Source of the DNA: Heterocephalus glaber
Taxonomy: Eukaryota > Chordata > Mammalia > Rodentia > Bathyergidae
Direction: 5' to 3'
DNA length: 64,000 nucleotides
Assembly: GCF_000247695.1 (NCBI RefSeq)
Contig: NW_004624782.1
Location: 12,118,094-12,182,093 of the forward strand
Part shown: one piece after another, positions 26,363 to 37,879 of the stretch
How the letters are laid out: the number at the start of each line of letters is the position of its first letter
Position numbering within the stretch: position 1 is the first letter of the stretch
Made by a program: the position numbers and the translations under genes
Notes under the pieces: model-generated
What the model saw: only the letters and a program-made list of their open reading frames with translations
The model's database searches: none
What the model was told of the DNA's origin: nothing

Positions 26363-26463
26363 GGAACATGGGGCTGGGGATTTAGTTCAGTGGTTTAGTC
26401 GCCTGCTGCGCAAGTGCAAGGACCTGAGTTTGATCCCTGGTACCAAAAAAAAAAAGGAACACG
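26361..26463 (+). repeat. ID SINE with target duplication
   Basis: AGGAACATG (26361-26369) and AGGAACACG (26455-26463) flank GGGGCTGGGGATTTAG ... CCTGGTACC and A11. It landed in the tail of the preceding ID. Confidence 0.93.
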
Positions 26464-27296
26464 TTTCCACTGCCTGCCTTGAAGATGTTGTACACATCTT
26501 TCAGGAGGTGACATTGGAAATGTCATTATCCAATACTAAAAAAAAATCACATTTGTTAATATCACCACCCATCTCATTTTTTTAAAAAGAGAATTTTAAA
26601 TATCGGAAAGCTATTGAAATTCAAAGTAATGGAAACATTTTCCACTTGCTTTCAATTGAAAGCTTAAGTGTTACATTGACAACAAATAACTGTCAGTTTC
26701 CTTGAAGTCACAGGCTCATTCATTCATATTTGAGAAAATACGTGCCAAATACTGAAGTCTCAATAACCATAACTTGTCTATTCTTGTCCATTCAAATAAA
26801 GATGACATTTCATACAAAATGTGGTTAGTTCATCTGGCAACTCAAGTAATTGTGCAAGTGTTTTCTGTGATTAACTGTTGTTCTTGGCTTCTAGCAGAAG
26901 TGCTTCATGTGTAAATTCCATTTTCTCACACAGTACAGTATTTAAAAGATGAGTACTCATGGGCTGAAATTTAATGAAATTGTTTTTACTGTTTCGTCAG
27001 GACATTCTTCAGGGAAAATGATTTGTTTGCTGATTTTACTGTCTGTGGCGGTAAAGAACATAATAGCTACTAGCACAGTTTGGCACCATGGCCTCAATTG
27101 AGGCTGCAGGTGGTTTTGCTGACCTTTGGTTTGCCTTAGCAGTCCAAATATCAACATGGTGAAAAAGTCTTAGACTGACGATGCAAATAGTTTGCCTTTG
27201 TAGACCCCTCCTCCTCCCAGGATCTGTGGAACACATTTTGGAACACACTGGCTACTGCCCATTTTAAAGGAGACTGGTTTATTGCTTTTTTTATTT

Positions 27297-27565
27297 TTCC
27301 CCAATACTGGGGATTGAATCCAGGGTCTTCATACTGAGCTATATTCCCAGCCCTTTTTTTTTTTTTTTGGTACCAGGAATTGAACTCAGGTCCTTGTACT
27401 TGCACAGCAGGCGGTGGAACCACTGAGCTAAATCCCCGCCAGCCCTTTATGTTTGAGACAGGGTCTTGCCAACTTCCTGCGTTCCTCAGGCTAGGCTGGA
27501 ACTTGTGAGCCTCCTGCCTCAGCCTTCCAAGGGCTGGGATTAGAGGATATGCCAACACACCTGGC
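27297..27565 (-). repeat. B1-dID dimer split by an ID insertion
   Basis: ID half at 27297-27349 (CAATACTGGGGATTGAATCC) and B1 half at 27450-27565 (TTTGAGACAGGGTCTTGCC to CAACACACCTGGC), separated by a young ID. Confidence 0.85.
27349..27448 (-). repeat. ID SINE inserted in dimer
   Basis: AGCCCTTT at 27349-27356 and 27441-27448 is the target duplication; a T15 tail is followed by GGTACCAGGAATTGAACTC. Confidence 0.93.
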
Positions 27566-27591
27566 TTTTATCATTTCTAATTATTTATCAT

Positions 27592-27698
27592 CTCTGCACT
27601 CTTTTTTTTTTGGCGGTACCGGGGATCAAACTCAGGACCTTGTCCTTGCAAGGCAGGTGCGGTGCCACTGAGCTAAATCCTCGGCCCTCTGCACTCTT
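27592..27698 (-). repeat. ID SINE with 12-bp target duplication
   Basis: CTCTGCACTCTT at 27592-27603 and 27687-27698 flanks GGTACCGGGGATCAAACTC ... AAATCCTCGGCC. Confidence 0.95.
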
Positions 27699-27845
27699 AA
27701 AGTATTATTATAACCCCATGGAGGAATGTGTCCATTTTCAGAACAGAAACATTTACTCTAAAAGTGTATTTACCCTAAGATTACATTTAACCTTCAAAGA
27801 ATCCTGTTTCCTTTCCAATTTTTAAAACTTTGATTTACACAGTTT

Positions 27846-28010
27846 TGTTTTTGTTTTTGTTTGGGGGAAGGGTGGGTTTTTTGAGACAGGGTCTCGCTTT
27901 GGAGTTTAGGCTGGCCCTGAATTCACTATGTAGCCCAGGCTGGCCTCAAACTCTCAGCAATCCTCCTGCCTCAGCCTCCCTAGTGCTGGGATTACAGGCG
28001 TGCACCCCCC
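27846..28010 (-). repeat. B1 SINE with (TTTTTG)n tail
   Basis: TTTTTTGAGACAGGGTCTCG to ATTACAGGCGTGCACC, with the internal duplication. Confidence 0.92.
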
Positions 28011-28249
28011 ACACACACACATTGTTCTTATAAGCACGTATCTTTTGGTTAAAATGAATCATGCTTTAATGAATTGTGATCTAGCCAACTAGATAAGATG
28101 GCTTATCCTTATTAGGGAGGCATTTATTTCCCAAACTCACGTGCGCTTGAATGTCTAAAGAGTGTCCCCAAGCTCGACCGTAGTTGGGCTTACTCTGCAA
28201 ATTGTCCTAACTTTCCCATTTCTCGAACCCCGTTGGTTTTGACTTTGAG

Positions 28250-28345
28250 CAGGTGAGGCAGAGTGTGTAATGCTGTTAGGTTTGGGGTTGCTTACAGCCC
28301 TGAACTTGACTCTCAGCTATGTACTTTGACCTTTCTGAGTCTCAG
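28250..28345 (+). repeat. MIR fragment
   Basis: CTCAGCTATGTACTTTGACC and TTCTGAGTCTCAGT match MIR order. Confidence 0.5.
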
Positions 28346-29115
28346 TGAAATGTGATGAAGCCTGCCTTGTTTGTGGATTTAAGGAGAAAGTCCATGGAAG
28401 TGGTAATTGGCCTGGCTGCCATACAAGAAAATGTTCCTAGTGGTGGCTGATGGTGTCATTATTTGCAAAAGGGTGAACTTCAAACTGCTGACAGAGAGTT
28501 ACTTCTGATGAAGCTCTCTAGCAAATAATAATCTCTGTAATTAGCTCATTCTTTGTATAGAAGAAACCCAGTGTTTGACATTTATTATTTACGTGAGGGT
28601 AATTGGCAGTGCAGTTGTCCTCCGCCCATGAAAATCTTCCATCTTTGTGTGAAAGTCAAATTTTCCCTAGTGAGGTGGTTTAGAAAAAGTTCTCAGGTTT
28701 TGGGGAACATAATAATTAGACAAAAGTTCACATCAGTATAATTAGAAAGGATTTTAAAGTTGTTCATTTGCTTTTGCTCCCCTCAGAGCAAATATTCAAC
28801 ATTTCCCCTGTCTGTACTGTTCATTTGCTTAGCAAACTTTCCCAAAGAATTAATAATACCAAGATGAAATTTAGCCGTACTTGTCCAAATAATACCAAAC
28901 TACAAAACAGGCAATAGTTGAATTAGTAAGGTTTTGCTGAAAGTACACTGTCAGCATGTCTGATGTCTCCTGTCCTTGTGTAATATTTACCTGGGCTTCT
29001 AGTGACTTGTCTGTTTCTCTAACTATTGAAAATAAACCAAGCAAAAGCTAACAAGAAAATAAAAGTCAAACAAAGCACACATTCAGCAGGCAAAATAGAT
29101 GTGTATGCCCTAGAG

Positions 29116-29196
29116 CAGTGATGGCGAACCTTTTAGAGCTTTCAGTGGTAATGAACAGCCTGCTGCTGCACATGTGCTGTAGGTTCACCACCACTG
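29116..29196 (-). mobile_element. 81-bp hAT-type MITE, copy 2
   Basis: CAGTGATGGCGAACCTTTTA and GTAGGTTCACCACCACTG are inverted ends. Flanking 8-mers CCCTAGAG and CCCTCCAG match at 6 of 8. Its reverse complement aligns end to end with copy 1, including the internal CACTGAAAGCTCTAAAAGG. Confidence 0.78.
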
Positions 29197-29220
29197 CCCT
29201 CCAGTCTCTGTGTTTATTCT

Positions 29221-29365
29221 GCCCCCCCCCCCAGGGTCTCACTATGTAGTCTAGGCAGGTATTGAATTCACTGTGTAGCACAGGCTGGCCTCGAACTTGG
29301 GTGGTCCTCCTGCCTCAGCCTCTGAAGCACTAGGATTACGGCTGTGGGCCACCACACCTGGCTTG
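29221..29365 (-). repeat. B1 SINE with poly(C) replacing its tail
   Basis: C11 at 29222-29232, then AGGGTCTCACTATGTAG to CCACCACACCTGGC. Confidence 0.9.
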
Positions 29366-29611
29366 TGGTGTTTTCTTCTTTGCTTCCTTCCTGCTGTCTG
29401 ATGCATTTCAATTGTTTTCAGCATCCATTCCACCCTGTCACTTTAGCTTAAAGGAGTTTGGCACACTATGTTTTACTTATTTTTCCTTACGGCATTTATT
29501 CAGTGATTCAGCCACATTTCACTCCATTCTGTGCACTAGGTCCAGAGGTGCCATAGTAAAAAAATCCAGGTGAAGGGTATACGGGCACACATTGTATCAC
29601 TCTCAGAACTT

Positions 29612-29692
29612 TTCTGAGGCTGGCGGTGTATCTCAGTGGTGGAGCACTTGCCCAGCATCTTTAATGCACTGGGTTTCATCCCCAGGATTGGG
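29612..29692 (+). repeat. Old ID SINE
   Basis: GGCGGTGTATCTCAGTGGTG ... GGTTTCATCCCCAGGA. Confidence 0.7.
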
Positions 29693-30349
29693 GGAGAAAA
29701 CAGCTTTTCTGTAGTTAAGTTTTTTTAAAGAAATAAGTTTAAAATTTTAATTTTAAAAATATGTGGTAGAGGATATGAAAGTTGAATTCTCCACATCAGA
29801 GGTTACAAAATAAAGATTTCATGGCTGAATTTGGCCCATAATGTCTTGGTTTTTTTAAATGTTTGAATTAGTTGTCAACATTGAAAAATTGGCAGATTTC
29901 TCATAAATATGTAATTGTGGTATATTCTTGAAAATATCAACGAAGTCTGTTAACGCCAAATCAGAATTCTGCTTGGGAATAATTCCCTCACCGTGGGCGG
30001 AAGTGCAGGGTGCCCTGCAGAAGGGGGATGCCTTTCCTCTGCCACACAGCTCCTGCTTGGCCAGCTTTCCTCTGTGTCTGTTACCTGGCTGAGCCCTGGG
30101 CATCTAAAGTGTTACTTGGGCAGTTTTGAAAATCCCCTTGGACTGCATGACATTTGATGCTGTGCAGTACTTCCTGAAAAATGGAAGATGCTCTGCCATT
30201 AGGGACTTCATGGGTCTGGTAAGAAAGCCAGACAAACAGGAAACAGGTAACCGTACTCCAACATGGGAAGCCAAGAAGACCGCATTGTAAGGCTTGCCCA
30301 CCTCCGGAGCACTCGGGCCCACTGTCTGCCATAGGAAGTAGAGCTTCAC

Positions 30350-30485
30350 TGAACGCGGCTATGCTTATTCGCATCCATGTAGCGTATGGCTGCTTTCATG
30401 CTGTGATGGCAGAGCTGACGAGTGGTGTCAAGGACCATATGGCCCACAAGGCCAAAAATACTTCCTGTCGGGCACTTTCCAAGTA
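30350..30485 (+). mobile_element. hAT-type MER fragment, copy 1
   Basis: TATGGCTGCTTTCATGCTG, ATGGCAGAGCTGACGAG and CCATATGGCCCACAAGGCC follow the mammalian MER element also seen at 39752-39990 and 57525-57750. Confidence 0.65.
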
Positions 30486-32025
30486 ACTGTGCCAACTGCT
30501 GCCATGGGAGATGCGAGATAATTCACGAGACAGCTCAATTGGACACGGAGATTGTGCTTATTTTACACCACATGGCTAGACGGTCACCGAGGCGGGACCG
30601 AGGCAAATCAAGCCTACGCTCAGTAGTATGTCATCAAAGACACGGCTCAAGCCTGTCACTGCCAGTAGGTGGCCAACTCCTCACACCTGCAGAATGACCT
30701 GAAGAAATAGACCCCACTGCAGAGCGAGACAGGCTGTCTACCTGAGTTTAACTTCCTCCTGGGCTCTAAGGAGAGTGCTGTGGGCTGGAAGGAAGAGCTT
30801 GAAGCTGACTCCTGAGCATTGTGCTTAGGAATAAAGCCTGGCTCCTGCTGTGTGGGGTTTGGACAGCCTGGCCCTTGCAGCCCTAACCGTTTTCCTGCAG
30901 GATGGATCAGGGTCCACTGGAGAATTCCCCTGGGGAAGCAGCCCCCACCCCTGCCTGATCGCTAGCCACTTACCCTCCTCCTGCGCACAGTACTGGGCTG
31001 TGTTGGGTCTGTAGATATGTTTCCCATATTCACAATGGAGACTTCACAAAAGAGCCCGGATTGTTCAGTCTTCTGATAAAAGGAGTGCTTTGGTGGCCAT
31101 ACCCTGATCCTGGACATGTGCTGATGCTTTGACCACCCCTGGCAGGTGGTACTGGCCACCAAGTGCCTGTGTGCTGCACTGACCATATTGGCCTCCCGAA
31201 GGCACTGGAGATTTCGCCCCTGCCCAAGCCACCTCGAATCCCACTGTCCCTTCAGCATGCCATGTTCTTTCCTCCCGCTGCCTTGCCCAGGCTGTGTTCC
31301 CTACCAGCTGTGGCCTTTTAACTCTCTTCTGCCCTCTCAATTGCAGAGACAGGCACTGCCTGGAGCATGAACTCCCTGAACAGGATCCCAGGCATCCTCC
31401 TGCGTGGCACATTTGGGGCTTCATGCCTTTCTCCCCCTTTGAAGGGAGAAACCCACTCTTGTTCCTTTGTACATCCAAGACTGGGCACATGAGTGTTTGC
31501 TGGGTTGACACCGTAACCAGGAAAGAGATAACCAGTTTGTCCTCCAGTGAACTGCTGGCCAGTCTCCAAAAACCAGAGAAAATGCTTCCAGCTAAGCCTC
31601 CAGGCCATGCTTCTAGAGACCTGCGCTGGTTCCTTTTTCCCCAGTGGACAGCTGTGGTTCACCCAGATGCCATCCCTTGGAATAGTTGGGCCCAGTCCTG
31701 ACAGTACCCACCCTAGCTGCCTTTGTGTCCCCTGCAGACTCCCCTTGCTCTTCAGCTGGCCTTCGTGTTCTCCCCCATTCCCTACCCCAGCAAGGTCACT
31801 CTCACTCCCAGCCCCCGCCCTTCAGGAGCCCACTGTTGCCTTGACCACCCTTGGCTGATGGACTGTTTGACTTAATATGTCCTTTGGGGATACCTGAGTT
31901 ATGACCGCACCTGGCAGGAAATTGGAGGACCACAGATGCCTGCTCACCTACAAGGGCCACCACACTTTTTTGTGTTCTAAGTGCCCTTGCAATGCAGTAT
32001 TTTCTCAACCAAAGAAAATAGAGCA

Positions 32026-32157
32026 CTGGCCATGGTGGCACATCCCTGTAATCCCAGCACTCAGGAGGCTGAGGCAGGAGGATCACTGCAGGTTGGAAGA
32101 CAGCCTGGGCTACATAGTGAGACCTTGTCTCAAAAAAAAAAAAAAAAAAAAAAAAAG
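32026..32157 (+). repeat. B1 SINE with long poly(A)
   Basis: Monomer without the internal duplication; A-rich tail of about 24 bases at 32132-32155. Confidence 0.93.
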
Positions 32158-32204
32158 AAAAGCAAACAGAGAGCTCCAAACTAGGTGCATTTTGTGAATC
32201 CACC

Positions 32205-32310
32205 AAAAATCACAGAAGGTTGGGGCTGGAAGGGACTTGACAGATCTAGTCCAGAATCCCATTCTGGGGACCCTGAGATAGCTCAGACCTCTGAGGATGC
32301 CATGTGGGAT
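32205..32310 (-). repeat. L3/CR1 LINE 3' end
   Basis: CACAGAAGGTTGGGGCTGG then AAGGGACTTGACAGATCTAG and TCCAGAATCC is the complement of the CR1/L3 3' UTR. Confidence 0.5.
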
Positions 32311-33207
32311 CACAAACGTAGAGGACCACAAGTCCAGGTAATACACATGACTGCTGTGGCCAAGATTTATGTCATTCTGTTGCTCATGGTGACTTCTTTC
32401 ATCACCTCAATGCTATACACTCTGGAATACTCAATTTCATAAAGAAGTCTGTTGCCTACTAATTTCTTTATGCATGTGGCCTCTCCCATCTCTACATCTG
32501 CTACAAAAAAGACATAGTCATTGGATCTCTCTCCTGGATGTGAGAATTACATGCATCACCAGGGGTAAAGCCCTTTGCTCAGGGCTTGGCACATGATCGG
32601 TGCATTTAAGTGTACGCTGCCATGACGAGGATGGTGATGGAGGTTCTTCTCGTGTGCTGGACGCAGGGACCTTCACTTTCATCCTCGAGACTTCCTGAAG
32701 GAAAAAAAAATGGTACTTTGGACTTGACCTCGGTGGTAGAGACAACCAGGAAAGGTGGGGCTGGGAATCAGGGCACTGTGCCCCCTGGCGGGCTGGAGCC
32801 CTCAGCTCCTGACAACATTGCCAGGCAGAAATAGAAGCCCTGTATTGCCAGATCTTCCCATTTTTCACAAGAGTCCAGAACTCAGGATTTTAAAATGTGA
32901 AATTTCCCAAGCTTTAACTTGGCTGAAAAAAGAACCTTTTTAAAAAAACCTTATAGAGCCTAGGCAAACATCTGTGGATGTGTTCATCTTCTGGGAGATG
33001 TGACCTGACACCGTCATTTACCAGACGTGAGGGCTAAGGTGTAGGGAGTTGGGTGCGGGCTGTTGGGCAGCCCAAGTGTAGGAGCCATGTCCAGATCTGT
33101 TGCTTCCAGCACTCCCACCACCCCTCTCCCAGGTATCCTGTCCATGAACCCCTTGCAGGTCAGAAGTCAGAGGTCTGCCTCTTGCGTCCCTTGGGGTAAG
33201 GTCTCAC

Positions 33208-33398
33208 TTTAAACCAGATGTGGTGGTGCCGGCTGTAATCCCAGCACTCTTGAGAGGCTGAGGCAGGAGGACTGCAAGTTAGAGCGCAGCCTAGGGAACT
33301 TAACAACCTAGGCAACCTGGCAAGCCTCTGTCTCAAAAAAGGCTTGCGATTGTAGCTCAGTGTGACGGCCTTGGGTTCAATCCCCAGGGCTGAAGGGG
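33208..33398 (+). repeat. B1-dID dimeric SINE
   Basis: B1 to CTGTCTCAAAAAAGG, then GATTGTAGCTCAGTGTGACG ... GGTTCAATCCCCAGGGC. Confidence 0.88.
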
Positions 33399-33569
33399 AA
33401 AAAAAGATTTCATTTTTAAACCCGCAGCAGGAAGCCATGAAGAGCCAGGGCACAGGCTCAGCTCTCCTTTTCTGCTCTTTGTGCCATCGCTTACAGTTTA
33501 CTGTCCTGCTTCCTGGTTCCACCGAGAAGTGGAAGTGGTCAGAGGTGTGGAGTGGGGCTGAGGGGTGCA

Positions 33570-33755
33570 GATTCTGACTCTTGCAACCTACTGCATGACT
33601 TGGGGGACACCACTGCCTCTGTCTCACAGCCTAGTCCCTTCAACTGCAAAACAAATTAGGAAGGAGAACATTCCTGTTGGGCTGCTGTGAAAATCAGATG
33701 AAGCCATCCTGGCCCTTAGCAGGTGCTTAGCAGAAATGAGCTATGTAGGGAAGTA
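33570..33755 (+). repeat. MIR
   Basis: ACTGCATGACTTGGGGGACA, CAACTGCAAAACAAATTAGG and AGCAGGTGCTTAGCAG in MIR order. Confidence 0.6.
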
Positions 33756-34389
33756 ACACCTCCCTTTCCTTGAGATGCTCAGGGATCTTGTGCACTATTT
33801 CCCATAGTTTTCAAGGCAGTTTGGCAGATCATATTTGGGGCGCAAATACTCAAGGGACTCATTCATTTGGATCTGTACACTCGGTCACAAATGCAGAGTC
33901 CTGTGGGGAGCCGGGCTGGGAGAGGAGTAGGAGCAGATCGAGGGGCTTGTGTGATGGATGCAGTGCTAGGCCAAAATCCATTTCAGCCTGGGAAGTGTGT
34001 TGTCACATAAGCCACTGATTAGATTACAGAAGTGTGGCATTTACTTATCTTAACTATTTCAAATGGAAAGAAATCAATATTTTCCAATTATCTCCAATGG
34101 AGTATCAAACTTAACGGTGTCATATTTTGTTGCATCAGCCCAGAAAGAGCAAGGGAAGGGTAGGAAAGCATGTTGCAAGAGAAGATGAAGTCCTTACTGC
34201 TGCTCCCAGTTGTTCCTTCTGCCCCTTCTGGCAGCGCCCATTCAGAAATTCAGTCATTTGCTCTGGTCAAGTCCAGAAATCCCTGCGGATGCCTACCCTC
34301 ATCCAGGCCCAGTTCCAAGTGTGGGGAATTCGGGGATAGTAAAGCCATCCTACAGCCCTTGATTTTATAGGGCTGTGGTTGGGTGGGGG

Positions 34390-34800
34390 AGACAGACATT
34401 AACAGGAGAAGATCTGAATGTTAAAGTGGGGAAGGCTGCAGGAAGGGTCCCACTGAGCTGAGAGCTTGATCAGCAGGAGCCCGTGTAGGACAGAGACTGG
34501 GAGTGCCCAGGAGAGAGAGAAGGGCTTCCGGCAGCTGGCGAGGCTCAGAGCCTGGTGGGATCCGGGAAGCCTGAGGACAATGGGTGAGACCGCCAAAGTG
34601 GAGCTGGGGAGGGGAGGAGGGGCCGTGGGTCCAGCGGGCTGTCGGCTGGGGCAGGGGGTTTGCAGCCTCTGCTGGGCATGGAGGCAGACATTAGAGAACC
34701 AAGCAGCTGACTGGTGGGGTCTCGTCTTTATTTGGCTGCCAAGGAGAAATCTGAACAAGAGTGGAGGACCGGACACCTATTAGGCTGCAATGAGAAAAGT
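34390..34800 (-). repeat. Possible L2 fragment
   Basis: GAGAGAGAAGGGCTTCCGGC and GGCGAGGCTCAGAGCCTGG loosely follow the L2 complement; weak. Confidence 0.3.
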
Positions 34801-35540
34801 CCAAGGAGAGAGGCTGGGCTTGGAGAGGGATGACAGAGAGGGGTGGACAGACCCAGGGTACGCCTGGGAGCTTGGGTGCAGTGGAGCTCCCTGAAATCCC
34901 AGCATAGTCTCAGCACATCCGGGGGCAGGAACTGTAACCATCTGTCCTAGCAGGCCTCCCGCCTTCCGCTCATTTCTCAGTTCTGATAATAGACTGGAGT
35001 GAAGTGGACACCAACAGGGCTCCTGAATGTGAGCGGCTGAGCCAGACCTGCCCTTGTAGCCACTACAGAGGGCGGTCCCCAGGCTTTCTAATTATGAAGC
35101 CAGCCAAGGAGCACCTGGCCAAGCATCTCTGAATCACACAAGTGTGAGTAAAGATGTGCAGGTTATAAATAACCATTTCTAGCTGCCAGCTGCTGTTTGG
35201 ATTTGGAAGGGAAAAGAGGATCTTAGCATGACTTGTTTATCTCAGGTAATTTGGCAGTAAACTGGGCCCTGGGAATTCAAGTTACACAGAAAATGCAAAG
35301 GAAGAGTGACAGGGATATTATTTCAGGCTTTCAGAAGGCAGGATGTAACTTAAGGCCCAGAGCCAGCCTTGAGGCCACAGGCGGAAGGAGGGAAATGTGC
35401 TTTGCAGAACTAGCGTGTACCTGGCTCTGAAATTGTCCTGCTTTTGTCTAGTGGATTTTTGTTATTTTCATGGGCTGTTCTTAAAGAAGTTCCTTCAAAA
35501 GGGGTCCATGGCATTGAGATAAAGAAATAGAGTTGTCTCA

Positions 35541-35830
35541 GCTAAGCATGATGGTATGTGTTATAATCCCAGCACTCAAGAAGGCTGAGGCAGGAGGATT
35601 GCAATTTCAAGCCCAGCCTACGAAATTTAGTGACTTAGGGAGACCCGGCCTCACACTAAAAAATAAAAAAGCACTAGGGAGCTGGGGATTTAGCTCAGTG
35701 GTTCTGCCGCCTACCTTGCAAGCGCAAGGTCCTGAGTTTGATCCCCGGTACCAAAAAAAAAGTACTAGGGAATGTGTGTGTCCCTGGATTCAGTGTGAAG
35801 ACCCTGGATTCAATCTCCAATACCAGAAAA
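35541..35830 (+). repeat. B1-dID dimer split by an ID insertion
   Basis: B1 half at 35541-35665 and ID half at 35762-35830 (ending GGATTCAATCTCCAATACC), separated by a young ID. Confidence 0.8.
35669..35769 (+). repeat. ID SINE inserted in dimer linker
   Basis: GAGCTGGGGATTTAGCTCAG to CCCCGGTACC; flanks GCACTAGGGA and AGTACTAGGGA are the target duplication. Confidence 0.92.
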
Positions 35831-36147
35831 GAAAGAGAAAAGAAAAAGCTTGGTTCCAGGACCCTGACGCAAACCAAAATCCAAGGTTGCTCTTGTCCCT
35901 CATCTGACTCGGTGCGGCATGTGCAAACGCCCTATGCACAGCTTCTGCGCACTGTAGCTCATCTCTAGGTTACTTACAGGGTGGAATATAATGTAGACAC
36001 TATGTGAATATTTGCTGTACTGTATTATTTAGGGAGCGAGGACTGCCCCCTTCCCTTTCCTGCTCTGTGACTGTGGGCTAATCGGTTTACTTCTCTGAGC
36101 CAGCAGCACTGTGGCTGAAGACAGGAAATCCCAAAGGCCGACACCCA

Positions 36148-36193
36148 GGGAGCCTGGCAGGAAGCTGACCGGGGAGCCTGGCAGGAAGCTGAC
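36148..36193. repeat. 23-bp tandem duplication
   Basis: GAGCCTGGCAGGAAGCTGACC occurs twice in a row with period 23. Confidence 0.9.
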
Positions 36194-36647
36194 CGAGGCT
36201 GACTGTCAGTGAGCTTGAGTGTAATCCCACCCAGGCAAAGCCACGGCTGCAGACGGCCCATCTGGGCAGGTCTGGACTTGCCTTCCTATTATCTTTTTTC
36301 CTTTTCCTTTTTCCCCTCTTATCGTCTGTAGCCATTTTATAAAACCTTTGCCCTCAAATAAATGAGCAGGTCACCCATAGGTTATTGTCTTAGCTGAGAA
36401 ACTGTTGTTTCAATTTCCAGAAACACTATTTTGTCATGGTTTCATTCTTATCTCTCACACATTACAGATTGATCCCTTAGAGGAGGGCATTTGTCCTCTG
36501 AAAATATTGTGTTCTCTTTCAGGCAAGCTTCAGGCTTCTGACATTCATGGCTGTATTCCATCTCTCTCTGACAGACTGCCTGCCCCTTTGGGGCCTTGGA
36601 TGGCCGAGTCTAAGGCATTTCTCAGTGTGTTATGTTTTTAGAAAATT

Positions 36648-36740
36648 TAAATCAGTGCTAGGAGGCTGAGCCAGGAGGATCCAAGCTCAAGGGGAACTCG
36701 AACTGGGGAACTCAATGATTTCACGAGAGTCCATCTCAGA
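36648..36740 (+). repeat. Degenerate B1
   Basis: GCTAGGAGGCTGAGCCAGGAG ... AGTCCATCTCAGAATAAAAA keeps B1 order. Confidence 0.6.
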
Positions 36741-37146
36741 ATAAAAACATTTTAAAAGGGTGAGCCGGGGACTCTGGGTCTCTGTGGGCCAGAGCAAGGT
36801 TGCTGCCTTGGCCTCCCAGGGCCTGCCGCTAGCCACCGGCCGAAGGGGTCTGGGGAACAGGAAAAAGGTGCAGTCCCGATGCCCCTTCAGCAGTTACTTC
36901 CCTCTTGGGATCCTGCAGGCTCCAGAGTCCCCCACCCCACATCTGATATAGTTCAGAAGTGGAGGGCGAAGGAAGGACAGCCCTCCCGGGAGAAACCTGT
37001 TCCTGTCTCAGAGCCCACCCTGACGTGCTGCACGTGCTCCTAAATATGGGGTCCATGCAAAACATGCAGCGTCTGTGCATTTTGAAAATCTGCTGAAATT
37101 ACATGGTGCCATAAACCTTATTTATTACACACACACACAAAATTTA

Positions 37147-37207
37147 AAAGGGCGAAGATGTAGCTCTGTGCAGAGACCCTGGGTTCAGTCTGCAGTCCCA
37201 CACATAC
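37147..37207 (+). repeat. ID half (dID)
   Basis: AGGGCGAAGATGTAGCTCTG ... GGTTCAGTCTGCAGTCCC after a short CA run. Confidence 0.65.
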
Positions 37208-37296
37208 AAACAGTTGAATCAGCCTTTGACACTAAATGTTTTAAGTTTATTTTTGGTTTTTTGAATGGGAAATAGATCCAAATAAATCACTTGTGT

Positions 37297-37648
37297 TAGT
37301 TACTTTTCTCTCATTCCTATGACAAAATACCCAACACCCAAGTTAAAAGGGAAGGGGTTTATTTAGCTCACAGTTTGCAGAGGTTTCAGTCCATAGTTGG
37401 TCCATAGTCCATTCATGGTGCCCACAGGGTAGAAAAGGCCACAGGGGACCTTAACAGCGTCTTTCTGCCCTTTTATCTTATCCAGACTATAGGGATTAGG
37501 TTGGTGCCAAACCAGTCAGTGGACTGGCTTAGTAATCACACGCCCTTAATCCCAGCCTCACACACTAGATTCAGCCACCTCTGAAAAATCCACCTCTGAC
37601 CACGTGAGGCTTTGGGGGGGACACCTAGACCCAAACCATAACATCACT
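37297..37648 (-). mobile_element. MaLR LTR (ORR1/MLT1-like)
   Basis: Reverse LTR from TTAGTTACTTTTCTCTCATTCC to CCCAAACCATAACATC. On the minus strand it starts TGTTATGGTTTGGG and holds AATAAACCCCTTCCC near its end, as in MaLR LTRs. Confidence 0.8.
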
Positions 37649-37879
37649 CAAGAATAAAAATATAAAAACCATGTATACAATGAGGAGTCACTCACATGTG
37701 CCCCCAGGTAGTTTTTTTATATAAATAGAACCAATATGAGTGTGTATTCTTCTTTTCCCTCCTTTTTTATGGAAAAGGTTACATAATACGTGCACATTCT
37801 ATCCTGTGATCAACATCCAGGGGTGGAAAGCAAGCTGCCGCTCTGCTGGAAAATGCAGCGCCCAGTGATCCTAAATCCA

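Larger units (their letters stand above)
25870..27185 (-). pseudogene. Degenerate hAT (Charlie/GTF2IRD2-like) transposase
   Basis: In several minus-strand frames broken by stops and shifts, a hAT transposase reads in order. PNCASSYYVLYRHRQ (about 27040-27085) occupies the place of the conserved C..H..H region. CEKMEFTHEALLLEAK (about 26880-26930) matches the C-x-x-M...H-x-A-L-L-L block. LPDELTTFCMKCHLYLNGQ (about 26790-26850) and DKLWLLRLQYLARIFSNM follow. KAIKIFLP and SSSYMATK (about 26000-26080) match the C-terminal dimerisation motif, in which the usual CE pair reads GE. Two plus-strand ID SINEs interrupt it. The N-terminal zinc-finger and first catalytic region are not recognisable. It cannot be functional; whether it is a transposon copy or came from a domesticated relative needs a search. 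Confidence 0.8.

Noticed and set aside
33160..33627. 155-codon minus-strand open frame
   Set aside because: It reads through a B1-dID SINE, giving a repeat-derived peptide.
36148..36193. CRISPR-like or minisatellite array
   Set aside because: Only two copies in direct contact without spacers; a simple tandem duplication in a eukaryotic intron.
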